Made by a program: the position numbers and the translations under genes
Shown: positions 36,049-45,028 of the stretch, piece after piece
Layout of the letters: each line of letters starts with the position of its first letter
Position numbering within the stretch: position 1 is the first letter of the stretch
Origin: Bin5 sp965261695
GTDB taxonomy: Bacteria > Chloroflexota > Anaerolineae > Caldilineales > Caldilineaceae
Direction of reading: 5' to 3'
NCBI GenBank assembly: GCA_965261695.1
Contig: OZ253474.1
Location: 4,960,001-5,024,000, forward strand
DNA length: 64,000 nucleotides
Notes under the pieces: generated by a model
The model's input: only the letters and a program-made list of their open reading frames with translations
What the model was told of the DNA's origin: nothing
Database searches by the model: none

Positions 36049-36429
36049 CTACGCGTCCACAATCTCCACCACGACCCGCCCGCTGTTCTCCCGGCGCAGA
36101 GCGGCAATGAAGCTGAGGATAGAATACATGAACGGGTACTTGCGCCTGAGGTGACCGCGCATCGCCCTCTTCTGCTCGCGATCATCCGAGATCGACGCCA
36201 CCACGCCCTCCACCCACGGCCCTTCCGTATTGCCCCTCATGTCGCACTTGGCAACCCGCACCCGCCGATTGTTGCGCGCCCGCTTGATCTTCCAGCTGTC
36301 GCCCTGTGTCCATACAAGCAGCTTTCCATCCTGCGCAACGGTCCACACCGGCGTCTTGACCGCCTCGCCGCTCTTGCGAAACGTCTCCAGCGCAATGAAC
36401 TTGGGATTCCCCAACCCGCTCAGCTTCAT
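36049..36429 (-). CDS. PPOX-class F420-dependent oxidoreductase-like protein
   Basis: 126 aa split-barrel flavoprotein. FIALETFRKSGEAVKTPVWTV and the phosphate-binding GDSWKIKRARNNRRVRVAKCD are typical of the Rv1155-like group that uses F420 or flavin. The substrate is unknown. It precedes the dioxygenase gene region on the same strand; the two are not clearly an operon. Confidence 0.85.
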   Translation of the reverse strand: MKLSGLGNPKFIALETFRKSGEAVKTPVWTVAQDGKLLVWTQGDSWKIKRARNNRRVRVAKCDMRGNTEGPWVEGVVASISDDREQKRAMRGHLRRKYPFMYSILSFIAALRRENSGRVVVEIVDA

Positions 36430-36455
36430 CAGACTCCCCCCTCACTTGCGTTGGG

Positions 36456-37196
36456 TCACTCCGACAGCTTCATACGCAGGACGATATCCCGCCTGCCGAC
36501 CAGAATAGAGTTGCCCGCTGCGTCAAGCCCTTCCTCGACCTCCATGATCAGCGCCTTCCCATCGTCGGAAGCGCCCGCAAAAATCCGATCTGCCGTCACT
36601 TCCGGATCGTTGCTGAAGTAAAACTGTGTTGTCAGCAGCTCCCGTTCCCCCAGCCGCACCTTCACGTGAATGTGCCGTGGACGCGGCGCATAGCTACCCG
36701 GCATGATTGTCCGAAAGCTGTAACCGCCGTCCTCTTCCGTCACCGCCTCACCGTAAGACTGAAAATTCACATCCCGCCGCCAGCTGTCCGGATCGCGCGG
36801 ATGCAGGTAGGCCCCATTGTCGTCCGTCTGCCAAATCTCAACCACCGCCCCCGCCACCGGCATCCCCGCAGCGTCGTACAGCCTGCCCCCAAACACCAGC
36901 ATCTCCCCGGCCGCCGTCCCGCCGGCGTCCTCCAAGACCACCAGGTCATTGTCCCGGTCCGCCGGCTTCTCCACCGGATAGTACGGCCCTTCAGCCTGGG
37001 AAGGCGTATGGTACGTCACTTCGATCGGAAAGCCCGCCTCGTCCAAGGCCTCCTCTTCCTGCCCCTCTGCAGTCGACGCCCCCTCTTCAACAGGCAACGC
37101 CTCCAATGGGGCATACTTCCTAGTGATCGCAACGCAGCCCGCCAGGCAGACACCGACCAAGACCGTCATTCCCCACCAAACCAAACGCCTCTTCAC
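36456..37196 (-). CDS. Lipoprotein intradiol ring-cleavage dioxygenase
   Basis: 246 aa. The lipobox LAGC in CLAGCVAIT makes it an exported lipoprotein. The catalytic region has AEGPYYPVE (first Tyr ligand) and GSYAPRPRHIHVKV (Tyr, Arg and two His), the non-haem Fe(III) set of protocatechuate and catechol dioxygenases. Cleavage of a catechol outside the cytoplasm is inferred. GTG 37196 follows GGGAGAG. CoA-transferase and thiolase genes on the same strand 1-3 kb upstream could finish a beta-ketoadipate route. Confidence 0.88.
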   Translation of the reverse strand: MKRRLVWWGMTVLVGVCLAGCVAITRKYAPLEALPVEEGASTAEGQEEEALDEAGFPIEVTYHTPSQAEGPYYPVEKPADRDNDLVVLEDAGGTAAGEMLVFGGRLYDAAGMPVAGAVVEIWQTDDNGAYLHPRDPDSWRRDVNFQSYGEAVTEEDGGYSFRTIMPGSYAPRPRHIHVKVRLGERELLTTQFYFSNDPEVTADRIFAGASDDGKALIMEVEEGLDAAGNSILVGRRDIVLRMKLSE

Positions 37197-37435
37197 GTTC
37201 TCTCCCAATCTGCCCCCTCCTCCCCTTACTCCCGGACCGAAATCCCGAACCCAATAACTGCAAACCAATAACCAGCCACCAAAAGGGCCTTGTGCTAGAT
37301 GGCGAGGGCGCGGTCGAGCAGTGCGATGCAGGCGGCCGATCCGCCAAAGAGATCGGCCTCTTCACATAGTTCAAACTAGCCCGCAAAGGCCGGATCGGGT
37401 CAGCCCCGTCCCTGTGCCGAACAGGATCCTCTTCA

Positions 37436-38125
37436 TCACTGTCTTTGAAGCAATTCGATGGCCGTCTCATTACCCGCAATCTCCGCCCAATTCAGAGGTG
37501 TATTGCCATCGTCGTTCTTCGCATTCACGTTGGCGCCGGCCTCCAGCAGCGTCGCTATCACCGTCGCGTTTTCGTTGTCCTCCGCCGCCCAATGCAGGGG
37601 CGTCCAGCCACCGTCGTCCCTTGCATTCACGTCGGCGCCAGCCTCCAGCAACGCCTCAACGACCGCCGGGTTTTCGCTGTTCCCCGCTGTATAATGCAGA
37701 GGTGTTTTACCATCGTCGTTCTTCGCATATACGTCGGCATCGGCGTTCAGCAACACCTCTGTCACTGCCGCGTTTTCGTTGAACCCCGCCCAATGCAAGG
37801 GCGTATTGCCATCGTCATTCTTCGCATTGACGTCGGCGCCGGCCTCCAGCAGTGCCTCTATCACCGCCGAATTGTCGTTTCTATACGCCGCATAATGCAG
37901 GGGCGTACCGCCATGGTCGTTCTTCGCATTCACATCGGCGCCGCAGGCCAGCGCGCGCTCTACGAGGACCAAGTCGGCGCGAACCCAGAAATCTTCGCCC
38001 ATCCAGTTTCCCGCCGCCGCACTAGCAGAGCACGCCGTGGGTTGGAACGCGCCGGCGCAAGCGCCCACCATGGACAGGAAGACCAACAACGCGCCAATGC
38101 CGACGGCTCTGCACAAAAGTTTCAT
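37436..38125 (-). CDS. Ankyrin-repeat lipoprotein
   Basis: 229 aa. An N-terminal signal with Cys23 (SMVGAC) suggests lipidation. After residue 55 come five ankyrin repeats of 33-34 residues with the consensus NAKNDDGNTPLHWA...LLEAGADV. The DNA of the repeats is also similar, so copy number could vary. Ankyrin repeats bind proteins; the partner is unknown. The stop is near 37436, about 240 bases from the dioxygenase start. Confidence 0.88.
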   Translation of the reverse strand: MKLLCRAVGIGALLVFLSMVGACAGAFQPTACSASAAAGNWMGEDFWVRADLVLVERALACGADVNAKNDHGGTPLHYAAYRNDNSAVIEALLEAGADVNAKNDDGNTPLHWAGFNENAAVTEVLLNADADVYAKNDDGKTPLHYTAGNSENPAVVEALLEAGADVNARDDGGWTPLHWAAEDNENATVIATLLEAGANVNAKNDDGNTPLNWAEIAGNETAIELLQRQ

Positions 38126-38227
38126 TGAGAAAACACCTTGCCAATGTGAAAGCTTCGTATTCCTAGCCGCGCTACGCCCCGATGAGAGAAATAGCTATCA
38201 ATCGTTATCGCTGCACGCCGGCTTTAG

Positions 38228-38327
38228 CGCGAGTCGCCGCCCTTTCCTGACCATCGTACTGCCCCTCCACAGGCTTGGTGAATTGCTCCACTATTCCCCT
38301 AAGCTTATGGCCCAGTTCTTGAGGCCA
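38228..38327 (-). mobile_element. Decayed IS3-family end fragment
   Basis: Read on the minus strand, this stretch aligns with the ends of the other IS3 copies: a decayed AACTGGGCC end, then GTGGAGCAATTCACCAAGC, then GTGGAGGGGCAGTA and a trace of the orfA start. Only about 100 bases survive, with several mismatches. It is a fourth, old copy of the same IS lineage. Confidence 0.7.
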
Positions 38328-38415
38328 AGCTCTCCTGATTACCTGTAGGTCGAAAAGACCGGCTTTCCCTAACTGGCATAAGGCCCTGAGAACTGATAAC
38401 CAAGAACTCAATATC

Positions 38416-39759
38416 CTACAACCTCACCGCAAATTGTGCATCCGTTCTCGCCTCCACCTCCGCCAGCGTCGCCCCCGCCATCAGCTCCGTAAGCGTCAGC
38501 CGCCCCTCCACGAAATGGAACACCGCCAGCTCGGTGATGATCACATCCACCGCGCCCGTCGCCGTCAGCGGCAGCGTGCAAGAGGGCACGATTTTGGACT
38601 GGCCGTCGCGGCTGGCGTGTGTCATCGTCACGATAAGCCGTTTCGCGCCCGAGGCCAGGTCCATCCCCCCGCCAACCCCCAGCAGCGGCCGGCCCGGCGC
38701 CGCCCAGTTGGCCAGGTTGGCATGCTCGTCCACCTGCAGCCCGCCCATCACCGCCGCATCCACGTGCCCGCCGCGAATCATCGCAAACGAGTCGGCACTG
38801 TCGAAATAGCTGCTGCCCGCCAGCGCCGTAACCGGGATCTTGCTCGCGTTGACCGGGTACTCCATCGCCCCCCCGCGCGCCGGCGCCGGCCCCACGCCCA
38901 GCATACCGTTTTCCGTATGCAGAATGATTCCATGCGCCGGCCTGATCAAATCGGCGACCAGCGTGGGGATGCCGACGCCCAGGTTGACGATGTCGCCCGG
39001 CTTCAACTCTGCCAGCGCCCGCCGCGCCAGCTTCATCCGCCCGTCGTCCGCTTTCTTGCCGCTGTCGGCAATAGACGCCGACGTTCCCAAATCGGCAGCC
39101 GCCGTACGCACCGGCACCAGGTAGTCGACATAGCAGCCCGGCGTGTGAATGCTCTCCGGCGCCAGCTCCCCGGCCTGCCGGCACTCCTCCACCTCGGCGA
39201 TCACCAGGTCGGCAGCCGTGGCCATCGCCCGGTTGAAGTTCTGCTCGGTCATCCGGTAGACCAGGTTGCCAACCGTATCCGCGCTCCACGCCCGGATCAG
39301 CGCCACATTCGCCCGCAGCGCCGGCTGAAACACGTGCAGACGTCCGCTGATCCGCTTGGTCTCCTGTCCTTCGGCCAGGACAGTGCCCGCCGCCGTGGGC
39401 GTGTAGAAGCCGCCGATCCCCGCGCCGCCCGCCCGGATCGCCTCGGCCATCGTCCCCTGCGGCATCACCTCAAACTCTATCGCGCCCGTTTGGGCCGCCG
39501 CCACCGCCTCTGGGTTGCTCGTGAAAAACGATCCGATCGCCTTCCGGATCTGGCCGTTGCGCAGCATCCGCCCCCCGCCCAGCCCCGGCTCGCCCACATT
39601 GTTGGCGATGTACGTGAGATCGCGCACCTCCGTCTCGGCCAGGGCGTGCAGTATCTGCGTCGGGTTGCCCGTCATGCCAAAGCCGCCCACCAGGATCGTG
39701 TCACCCGCTTGGACCATGCCGGCCGCCGCCTGCGGGCTGATCTGCGCAAGCTCCTTCAT
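38416..39759 (-). CDS. 3-oxoacid CoA-transferase, fused alpha and beta subunits
   Basis: 447 aa. The first half (ILVGGFGMTGNPTQILHAL ... GFYTPTAAGT) is the alpha subunit, and the second half (RALAELKPGDIVNLGVGIPT ... HTENGMLGVGP) is the beta subunit with the catalytic Glu in ENG. It transfers CoA from succinyl-CoA to a 3-oxoacid such as acetoacetate or 3-oxoadipate. ATG 39759 overlaps the thiolase stop (TGATG), so the two are translationally coupled. Bacterial subunits are often separate; here they are one protein. Confidence 0.92.
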   Translation of the reverse strand: MKELAQISPQAAAGMVQAGDTILVGGFGMTGNPTQILHALAETEVRDLTYIANNVGEPGLGGGRMLRNGQIRKAIGSFFTSNPEAVAAAQTGAIEFEVMPQGTMAEAIRAGGAGIGGFYTPTAAGTVLAEGQETKRISGRLHVFQPALRANVALIRAWSADTVGNLVYRMTEQNFNRAMATAADLVIAEVEECRQAGELAPESIHTPGCYVDYLVPVRTAAADLGTSASIADSGKKADDGRMKLARRALAELKPGDIVNLGVGIPTLVADLIRPAHGIILHTENGMLGVGPAPARGGAMEYPVNASKIPVTALAGSSYFDSADSFAMIRGGHVDAAVMGGLQVDEHANLANWAAPGRPLLGVGGGMDLASGAKRLIVTMTHASRDGQSKIVPSCTLPLTATGAVDVIITELAVFHFVEGRLTLTELMAGATLAEVEARTDAQFAVRL

Positions 39760-41030
39760 CAGTCTGCCCTCTCCACAACCGTCGCCTCGCCCTGGCCCAC
39801 CCCCACGCACAGCGTCGCCAGGCCGTAGCGCGCCGCTTGGCCGGCCTCCCCCCTGTCCTGCATCTCGTGGATCAGCGTTGTCAGGATGCGCGCGCCGGAG
39901 CAGCCCAGCGGGTGCCCAAGCGCGATCGCGCCGCCGTTCACGTTCGCGATCGACTCACTCAGCTCAAGCTCGCGCAGGACCGCCAGCGTCTGCACCGCAA
40001 ACGCCTCGTTGACTTCGACCAGGTCGATGTCTGCCACCGTAAGCCCGGCCCGCTCCAGCGCCTTGCGCGTGGCGTTGACCGGCCCCATCCCCATCACGCG
40101 CGGATCGACGCCGGCAGCAGCCGAGGCAACCCAGCGCGCCAGCGGGCGAATCCCCAGCGCCTCCGCCCTCGCACGCGCCATCAGCGTCAGCGCGCACGCG
40201 CCGTCGTTCAGGCCGCTGGAATTGCCCGCCGTAACCGTTCCATCGCGGCGAAAGGCGGGCCGCAGTTTGCCCAACGCCTCCATGCTGGTCGCCAGCTGGT
40301 AGCCGTCGTTCGTTTTCGTGTAGCGGGGATTCTCGTCAATGTCAAAGATCAGCGGGTCGCCCCGCCGTTGCGGGATCTCCACCGGCACGATCTCCCGCCG
40401 GAAGCGTCCCTGGCTGATCGCGTCAACCGCCCGCTGCTGGCTCTGCAACGCGAATCGGTCCTGCTCCGCCCGGCTGATCTCGCCGCCCGCAATCGCGCCC
40501 GCGCAACTCATCTCGTAGATGTTCTCGGCTGTCTCTCCCATCGCTTCCAAGGGGAAGAGCCACGCCATCGCCGGATTGGGATAGCGCCAACCGAGTGTCG
40601 TATCGTAGCCGGTGATGTTGCCCGATGGACCGAAGCCGGTCGGATTTTTGGGCAGTGAATAGGGCGCGCGCGTCATGCTCTCGACGCCGCCGGCGATGAA
40701 GATATCGCCCTCGCCGCAGCGGATCGCCCGCGCCGCCTGGTTGACCGCGCTGAGGCCGCTCGCGCACAGCCGGTTCACCGTTACCCCCGCCACCTCCTGC
40801 GGCAGCCCGGCCAGCAGCGCCGCCATGCGCGCGACGTTGCGGTTGTCCTCGCCCGCCTGGTTGGCGCAGCCGAGATAAACCTCCTCGATTTCGGCAGGAT
40901 CGACAGACGCCCGCGCCACCGCCTCGCGCACAACCAGCGCCGCCAGGTCATCCGGCCGCACCCCTGCCAGCGCCCCGCGAATCCGCCCGATCGGCGTCCG
41001 CGACGCACTGACAATAACGACTTCCCTCAT
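39759..41030 (-). CDS. Thiolase (3-oxoadipyl-CoA / acetyl-CoA acyltransferase type)
   Basis: 423 aa. The active-site Cys89 is in VNRLCASGLSA; AGGVESMTRAPYS, GGAIALGHPLGCSGAR (His) and a C-terminal CVGVGQG (second Cys) complete the site. GEDNRNVARMAALLAGLP is characteristic of PcaF-like thiolases. With the coupled CoA-transferase it would activate and split a beta-ketoacid to acyl-CoA and acetyl-CoA. Ordinary beta-oxidation or ketone use remains possible. Confidence 0.93.
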   Translation of the reverse strand: MREVVIVSASRTPIGRIRGALAGVRPDDLAALVVREAVARASVDPAEIEEVYLGCANQAGEDNRNVARMAALLAGLPQEVAGVTVNRLCASGLSAVNQAARAIRCGEGDIFIAGGVESMTRAPYSLPKNPTGFGPSGNITGYDTTLGWRYPNPAMAWLFPLEAMGETAENIYEMSCAGAIAGGEISRAEQDRFALQSQQRAVDAISQGRFRREIVPVEIPQRRGDPLIFDIDENPRYTKTNDGYQLATSMEALGKLRPAFRRDGTVTAGNSSGLNDGACALTLMARARAEALGIRPLARWVASAAAGVDPRVMGMGPVNATRKALERAGLTVADIDLVEVNEAFAVQTLAVLRELELSESIANVNGGAIALGHPLGCSGARILTTLIHEMQDRGEAGQAARYGLATLCVGVGQGEATVVERAD

Positions 41031-41035
41031 CGCCT

Positions 41036-41503
41036 TCAGCTTACCGCGTTGATCAGTGCCAGGATGAAACCGTAATGCTGTGACTCGTGGTACAAATTGA
41101 ACGTAAACGCGCCGTCCATCTCGGCGATCGTCACACCCGACCCCGTTGTAAACGGTTCGAATGACGCCCCGTCGAAGCGGCCCGCCTCGTAGTCCTGTTC
41201 CAGCTGCTCCTGCTGCGCCATCAACCCTGTAACCAGCGCCTCCGCCTCCGGCTGCGTCTCCCAGTCCGCTGGCGACGTTCCAGGCAGATACAGCGGGACC
41301 ATCTCCTCCTCAACCGACATCGGCAGGCCGCAGCGTCCATAGAGCAGACGCTGTTGCACGACCAGGAGGTGGCCCAGGTTCCAGGCGATGTTGTTGTCAA
41401 ATCCCTCCGGTACCGCCAGTAACTGTTCCGAGCTGAGATCCTTTACAGCCGTCTCAATCGAAGCGCGCGCTTGGCGGTGCATTCTTACGGCAAACTGAGT
41501 CAC
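41036..41503 (-). CDS. DinB-like four-helix-bundle protein
   Basis: 155 aa. NNIAWNLGHLLVVQQRLLYG and FNLYHESQHYGFILALINAV give the helices and two of the histidines of the DinB_2 metal site. The family includes thiol-dependent enzymes and many of unknown role. GTG 41503 follows GGAGAGG. Its stop lies a few bases before the thiolase start codon, so it may lead that operon. Confidence 0.8.
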   Translation of the reverse strand: MTQFAVRMHRQARASIETAVKDLSSEQLLAVPEGFDNNIAWNLGHLLVVQQRLLYGRCGLPMSVEEEMVPLYLPGTSPADWETQPEAEALVTGLMAQQEQLEQDYEAGRFDGASFEPFTTGSGVTIAEMDGAFTFNLYHESQHYGFILALINAVS

Positions 41504-41830
41504 TCTGCCTCTCCTTTCCGAAGTTGGTCCCGTTTGGCTTCAGGGTCGGCCGCTCTGCTGTTGTTCGCAACGCACGCGGCATGCGCCTCGCCGCCGGCTT
41601 TTCGTAGCTGGAGGCAACTGCCGCCGCGTTCCAACCTCCCGCCGCCCCTGCCTAGCATTCTAACATAGAGAACTTGGGCAGCCATACCTTCCCGCTTTCG
41701 CTTGCATCCCGCATCTCTTTGCCTTCCACCGCTCGCCGGCCCCCGCCAACGCCTCCAAAACGCCAACGCAACTGCAAATTCCCTCTCAAAAAGCAGGACA
41801 TTTATGCATCTGTTCCCTGTCCAAAGCAAA
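41504..41830. other. Intergenic stretch without a recognisable gene
   Basis: I see no supported gene here. The last 18 bases (from 41813, TTCCCTGTCC...) belong to the first unit of a 91-bp repeat interrupted by the mobile element. The 8 bases before 41831 (AAAGCAAA) are the left target duplication. Confidence 0.6.
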
Positions 41831-41948
41831 GGGAATTATAAGGTTAGTGCAGCAGAATGATGGGCTCAGACAGGTTGTTTATAACCCCAAAATCTAGTAA
41901 AATGGAGTAGTAAATCACTCTACAAACAACCCATCCTGAGCTCGAGAA

Positions 41949-42560
41949 ATGGACGCCAAAAAGGGCGACACTATCTCAGCTTTTGACTTCTATAATCAGT
42001 TCCCGGACCAGAAGGCAGCAATCCGGCTCTTCGAGGAAGAGCGCTGGCCTGATGGTCCGGTCTGTCCATTCTGTGAGAGCACAGACACGACTCCCATTCC
42101 CAGCAGGTCGCGTCATCAATGCAACAGGTGCCGCAAACAGTTCTCCGTGCGAACCGCCACCGTGTTCGAGAACTCGAGCATCCCCCTGCATAAGTGGCTC
42201 TATGCCATGTACCTTCTTCAAACTGCACGCAAGGGGATTAGCAGCATCCAATTGGGCGTAGAAGTCGGGATTTCCAGCCGGCTGCCTGGTTCCTACTGCA
42301 TAGACTGCGAGAGGCAATGGACATAAAAGCGGAAAAACTATCGGGCGTCATCGAGCTGGATGAGACATACCTGGGAGGCATCAAGAAGAATAAACATAGA
42401 AAGAAAAGAGCCAAAAAAGGTCGGGGCGCCGCGGGTAAACAACCTGTAATCGGAATGAGAGAACGGGAAGGGCGAACCGTAGCCCACCCTGTCCCAAACG
42501 TAGGACGTAGTGTCCTCGAAAAAGCTGTGACCGAGGCTGTCAAAGAAGGAGCTACCATCT
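41949..42560 (+). pseudogene. IS1595-family transposase, frameshifted and truncated
   Basis: The first frame (ATG 41949) has the N-terminal zinc ribbon (VCPFCESTD ... HQCNRCRKQFSVR) and the linker to ARKGISSIQLG. Just after, near 42275-42290, the frame shifts: AWFLLHRLREAMDIK and then ELDETYLGG, the ISXO2-like catalytic start, are in another frame. At about 42560, after KEGATIY, the sequence joins IS982 DNA and the rest of the catalytic domain is missing. Confidence 0.88.
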
Positions 42561-43118
42561 ACATTGACAATCAGATGGAGTTTAAAGCCATAGAACCATC
42601 CCATGCTGCTCTTGCCGCGCCTGGCCACCTCGGCAAAGACCCGATGGCGGCCGATGCGTCTGTTGTGGCAGACGGACAACGGGGTCGAATCAATGAATGC
42701 CACCCCTGTCCTCTGGCCAAAACGCACACGCAGATAGAGACACATGGCTGGCAGGGCTGATGGCATTAACTCCACAAAGCGTGTGTAACTGACCAGAGCA
42801 GGGAATTCACTGCGCATATGCTTACATACGTGCTGCGTATAGAAGGCCTTGAAATCGCGATAATGCGACTGGTGAAAGTGAATCAGAACTGCCATCACTT
42901 CACTCAAGCTCAAGCGAGGGGCCGGCCCTCGCTTGCGAGCCACGCCTAACAGCTTGGCATTCTCCCATGAAGCCAACCACTGACAGAAACCATCGACATG
43001 ACAGAACAGTTTGCGTATACTCATCACTGAGCACCTTTCTTTGCTGGAGAATTTTTGTTAGAGAACTTCTATTCTACCAGCTTGATAAGGTGCTCACTTA
43101 CTCCGAATTCAGGTTAGT
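42561..43118 (-). mobile_element. IS982-family fragment (N-terminal part of transposase)
   Basis: Closely matches the complete copy at 43997-46249. It keeps the transposase start (ATG 43027, MSIRKLFCHVDGFCQWL), the first 150 or so codons and the IS end (CTCCGAATTCAGGTTA at its right). The 3' part of the transposase and the other end are gone; the break is at the junction with IS1595 DNA around 42560. Confidence 0.87.
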
Positions 43119-43227
43119 TTAGTTTTTAGCTCTTGCTAGTAGGGCCGAGTGGGGAATTTTGAAGAGTACGTCGTCAACGCAGGCGGTAGCTGAGTTGGCA
43201 ACGAATGCTCACGGATAGGAGAAAGTA

Positions 43228-43734
43228 ATGCTTTGCAAACTCTTAATTGCCACCTTCGCATTGCTCTTGACCGCTTGTGTACCCATCACGCCTGAACCTA
43301 TTCAGACTCCGACCGTTGCCATTCAGCCAGTCGATTGCGAGCAGTTTGGTAGCCCTACTCCTTCTCTTCCTGGCACGGATTGTATGGCTTGGAATATGGT
43401 CTACTCATTAGTGATAATGACTTATGGGATGGCGAAAAAGGATCAACTCCCTACGGCATCAGAGCTTGTAACTCTTGAAACGGAGCTATACCCTCTCTAT
43501 ATCCAAGCTCATCTCAACTGTGAAGAGTGGAATGAACCATATAAAGATTATGAAACATTTACAGACTACCTCGGCATCCTCTCGTTTATCGGTATGGAGG
43601 AATATGGATATGATCCTACCTCTTTGCTCTTGTATATGATAGAAGGAGCTTCTACCGAAGAATTTGCTGCTATGTCTGAATCGGTTGGTTGCGTTAAAAA
43701 TCTTTTCCTACTCTTTATCGCATATTCTGAATGA
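43228..43734 (+). CDS. Cargo lipoprotein of unknown function
   Basis: 168 aa. The signal with lipobox LLTAC (Cys17) is followed by a Pro/Thr-rich spacer and an acidic domain with four or five cysteines (VDCEQFG, GTDCMAWNMVY, LNCEEWNEPYKDYE, SVGCVKN). No family recognised. The DNA is clearly richer in A/T than the chromosome around it. It lies between the two IS982 copies. GGAGAAAG precedes the ATG. Confidence 0.7.
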   Translation: MLCKLLIATFALLLTACVPITPEPIQTPTVAIQPVDCEQFGSPTPSLPGTDCMAWNMVYSLVIMTYGMAKKDQLPTASELVTLETELYPLYIQAHLNCEEWNEPYKDYETFTDYLGILSFIGMEEYGYDPTSLLLYMIEGASTEEFAAMSESVGCVKNLFLLFIAYSE

Positions 43735-43761
43735 CAGAAGGCAAAAATAAACATATCTGAC

Positions 43762-44013
43762 TTGCAAGATAACGCGCCAATAATTGTAGCAATTTTTGTT
43801 GTAGTGACGGTGTTGGGTTTCATTATTCCTATTCCGCTTCTGAGGGCAAGGCGATTAGGTCAACAACTAGCTTATCTGACAGTTTACGCCATGCTAGAAG
43901 GTGTACTGTTGACCTTGGTTTTTGAATGGCCGTCCCATGTTGGCATTGCCATTGTTGTTTTGCTAGGTTTGGCGTTTGGATACCTCGTGTTTAAAAACCG
44001 AGTTCGGAGTTAG
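43762..44013 (+). CDS. Small cargo membrane protein, 3' end formed by IS982 terminus
   Basis: 83 aa with about three hydrophobic segments (IIVAIFVVVTVLGFIIPIPL, LTVYAMLEGVLLTLVF, VGIAIVVLLGLAFGYLVF). The start is unclear: TTG 43762 is offered, but no ATG or GTG fits and the frame is open from the preceding stop. The last residues (NRVRS) are encoded by the IS982 terminal repeat beginning at 43997, so the original C-terminus may be lost. AT-rich like its neighbour; no family recognised. Confidence 0.5.
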   Translation: MQDNAPIIVAIFVVVTVLGFIIPIPLLRARRLGQQLAYLTVYAMLEGVLLTLVFEWPSHVGIAIVVLLGLAFGYLVFKNRVRS

Positions 44014-44894
44014 ATTAGGGCCGGCAGGAGAGCCATTTCATCTTCAGAGAGATGGAGAGATGGCTTTGGGGCTTGCCAAGTGCAGGCAATCAGACCGGCG
44101 ATTAGATTGACGATAAAGTTGGTCGTGCTGCGGTGACGGGTGTGTTCGATCTGTGAGATATTCTTGCGTTGGTCAACGATGGTCCCGATGACGGAGCGCT
44201 TACGCGTGAGCAGCTTGTCTTCAAGAACGGTGAGCCGATTCTGCATGTTTTTGCGAATGGGCGTGATCAATTGCAGTCCCTGTGCGAAGAGTTGCTCAAA
44301 GAGAACTTGGGAGAGATAGCCGCGGTCGCCGACCAGCTTCCCCCACAGCTTTTTGGTCATCTGTGGGACCGGTTTGCGATCATCGGTGTTGCCGGGCGTG
44401 AGTTGAAGCGCCAGCAATTCACCCTGGTCATTGACAATCAGATGGAGCTTGAAGCCATAGAACCACCCCTTGCTACTCTTGCCGCGCCTGGCCACCTCGG
44501 CAAAGACCCGATGGCGGCCAATGCGTCTGTTGTGGCAGACGGACAACGGGGTCGAATCAATGAATGCCACCCCTGTCTTCTGGCCAAAGCGCACACGCAG
44601 ATAGAGACACATGGCTGGCAGGGCTGATGGAATTAACTCCACAAAGCGCGTGTAGCTGACCAGAGTAGGGAATTCACTGCGCAAATGCTCGCATACGTGC
44701 TGCGTATAGAAGGCCTTGAAATCACGATAATGCGACTGGTGAAAGTGAATCAGAACTGTTATCACTTCACTCAAGCTCAAGCGAGGGGCCGGCCCTCGCT
44801 TACGAGTCACGCCTAACAACTTGGCATTCTCCCGTGTAACCAACCACTGACAGAAACCATCGACATGACAGAACAGTTTGCGTATACTCATCAC
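44010..44894 (-). CDS. IS982-family transposase
   Basis: 294 aa, the family's usual size. MSIRKLFCHVDGFCQWL, RGPAPRLSLSEVITVLIHFH, FIDSTPLSVCHNRR (first Asp), GELLALQLTPGNTDDRKP, LVGDRGYLSQ (second Asp) and IEHTRHRSTTNF (Glu) make an intact DDE set. The frame is complete, so it could mobilise its own ends in trans. The fragment at 42561-43118 is a near-identical partial copy. Confidence 0.93.
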   Translation of the reverse strand: MMSIRKLFCHVDGFCQWLVTRENAKLLGVTRKRGPAPRLSLSEVITVLIHFHQSHYRDFKAFYTQHVCEHLRSEFPTLVSYTRFVELIPSALPAMCLYLRVRFGQKTGVAFIDSTPLSVCHNRRIGRHRVFAEVARRGKSSKGWFYGFKLHLIVNDQGELLALQLTPGNTDDRKPVPQMTKKLWGKLVGDRGYLSQVLFEQLFAQGLQLITPIRKNMQNRLTVLEDKLLTRKRSVIGTIVDQRKNISQIEHTRHRSTTNFIVNLIAGLIACTWQAPKPSLHLSEDEMALLPALI

Positions 44895-45028
44895 TGAGCA
44901 CCTTTCTTTGCTGGAGAATTTTTGTTAGAGAACTTCTATTCTACCAGCTTGATATATGGTGGGTCCCAATGTCTGGACCACGAAACTGAAAAAATAAGGT
45001 GCATCCAGACGGATGCGGTCGGCTCTGA

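Noticed and set aside
38434..39828. 464-codon plus-strand frame opposite the CoA-transferase
   Set aside because: It is rich in Arg/His/Pro as expected for the complement of the real gene, which is coupled to the thiolase.
41500..41829. 109-codon minus-strand frame before the DinB-like gene
   Set aside because: Low-complexity Arg/Gly-rich product, no ribosome site and no family; judged intergenic.
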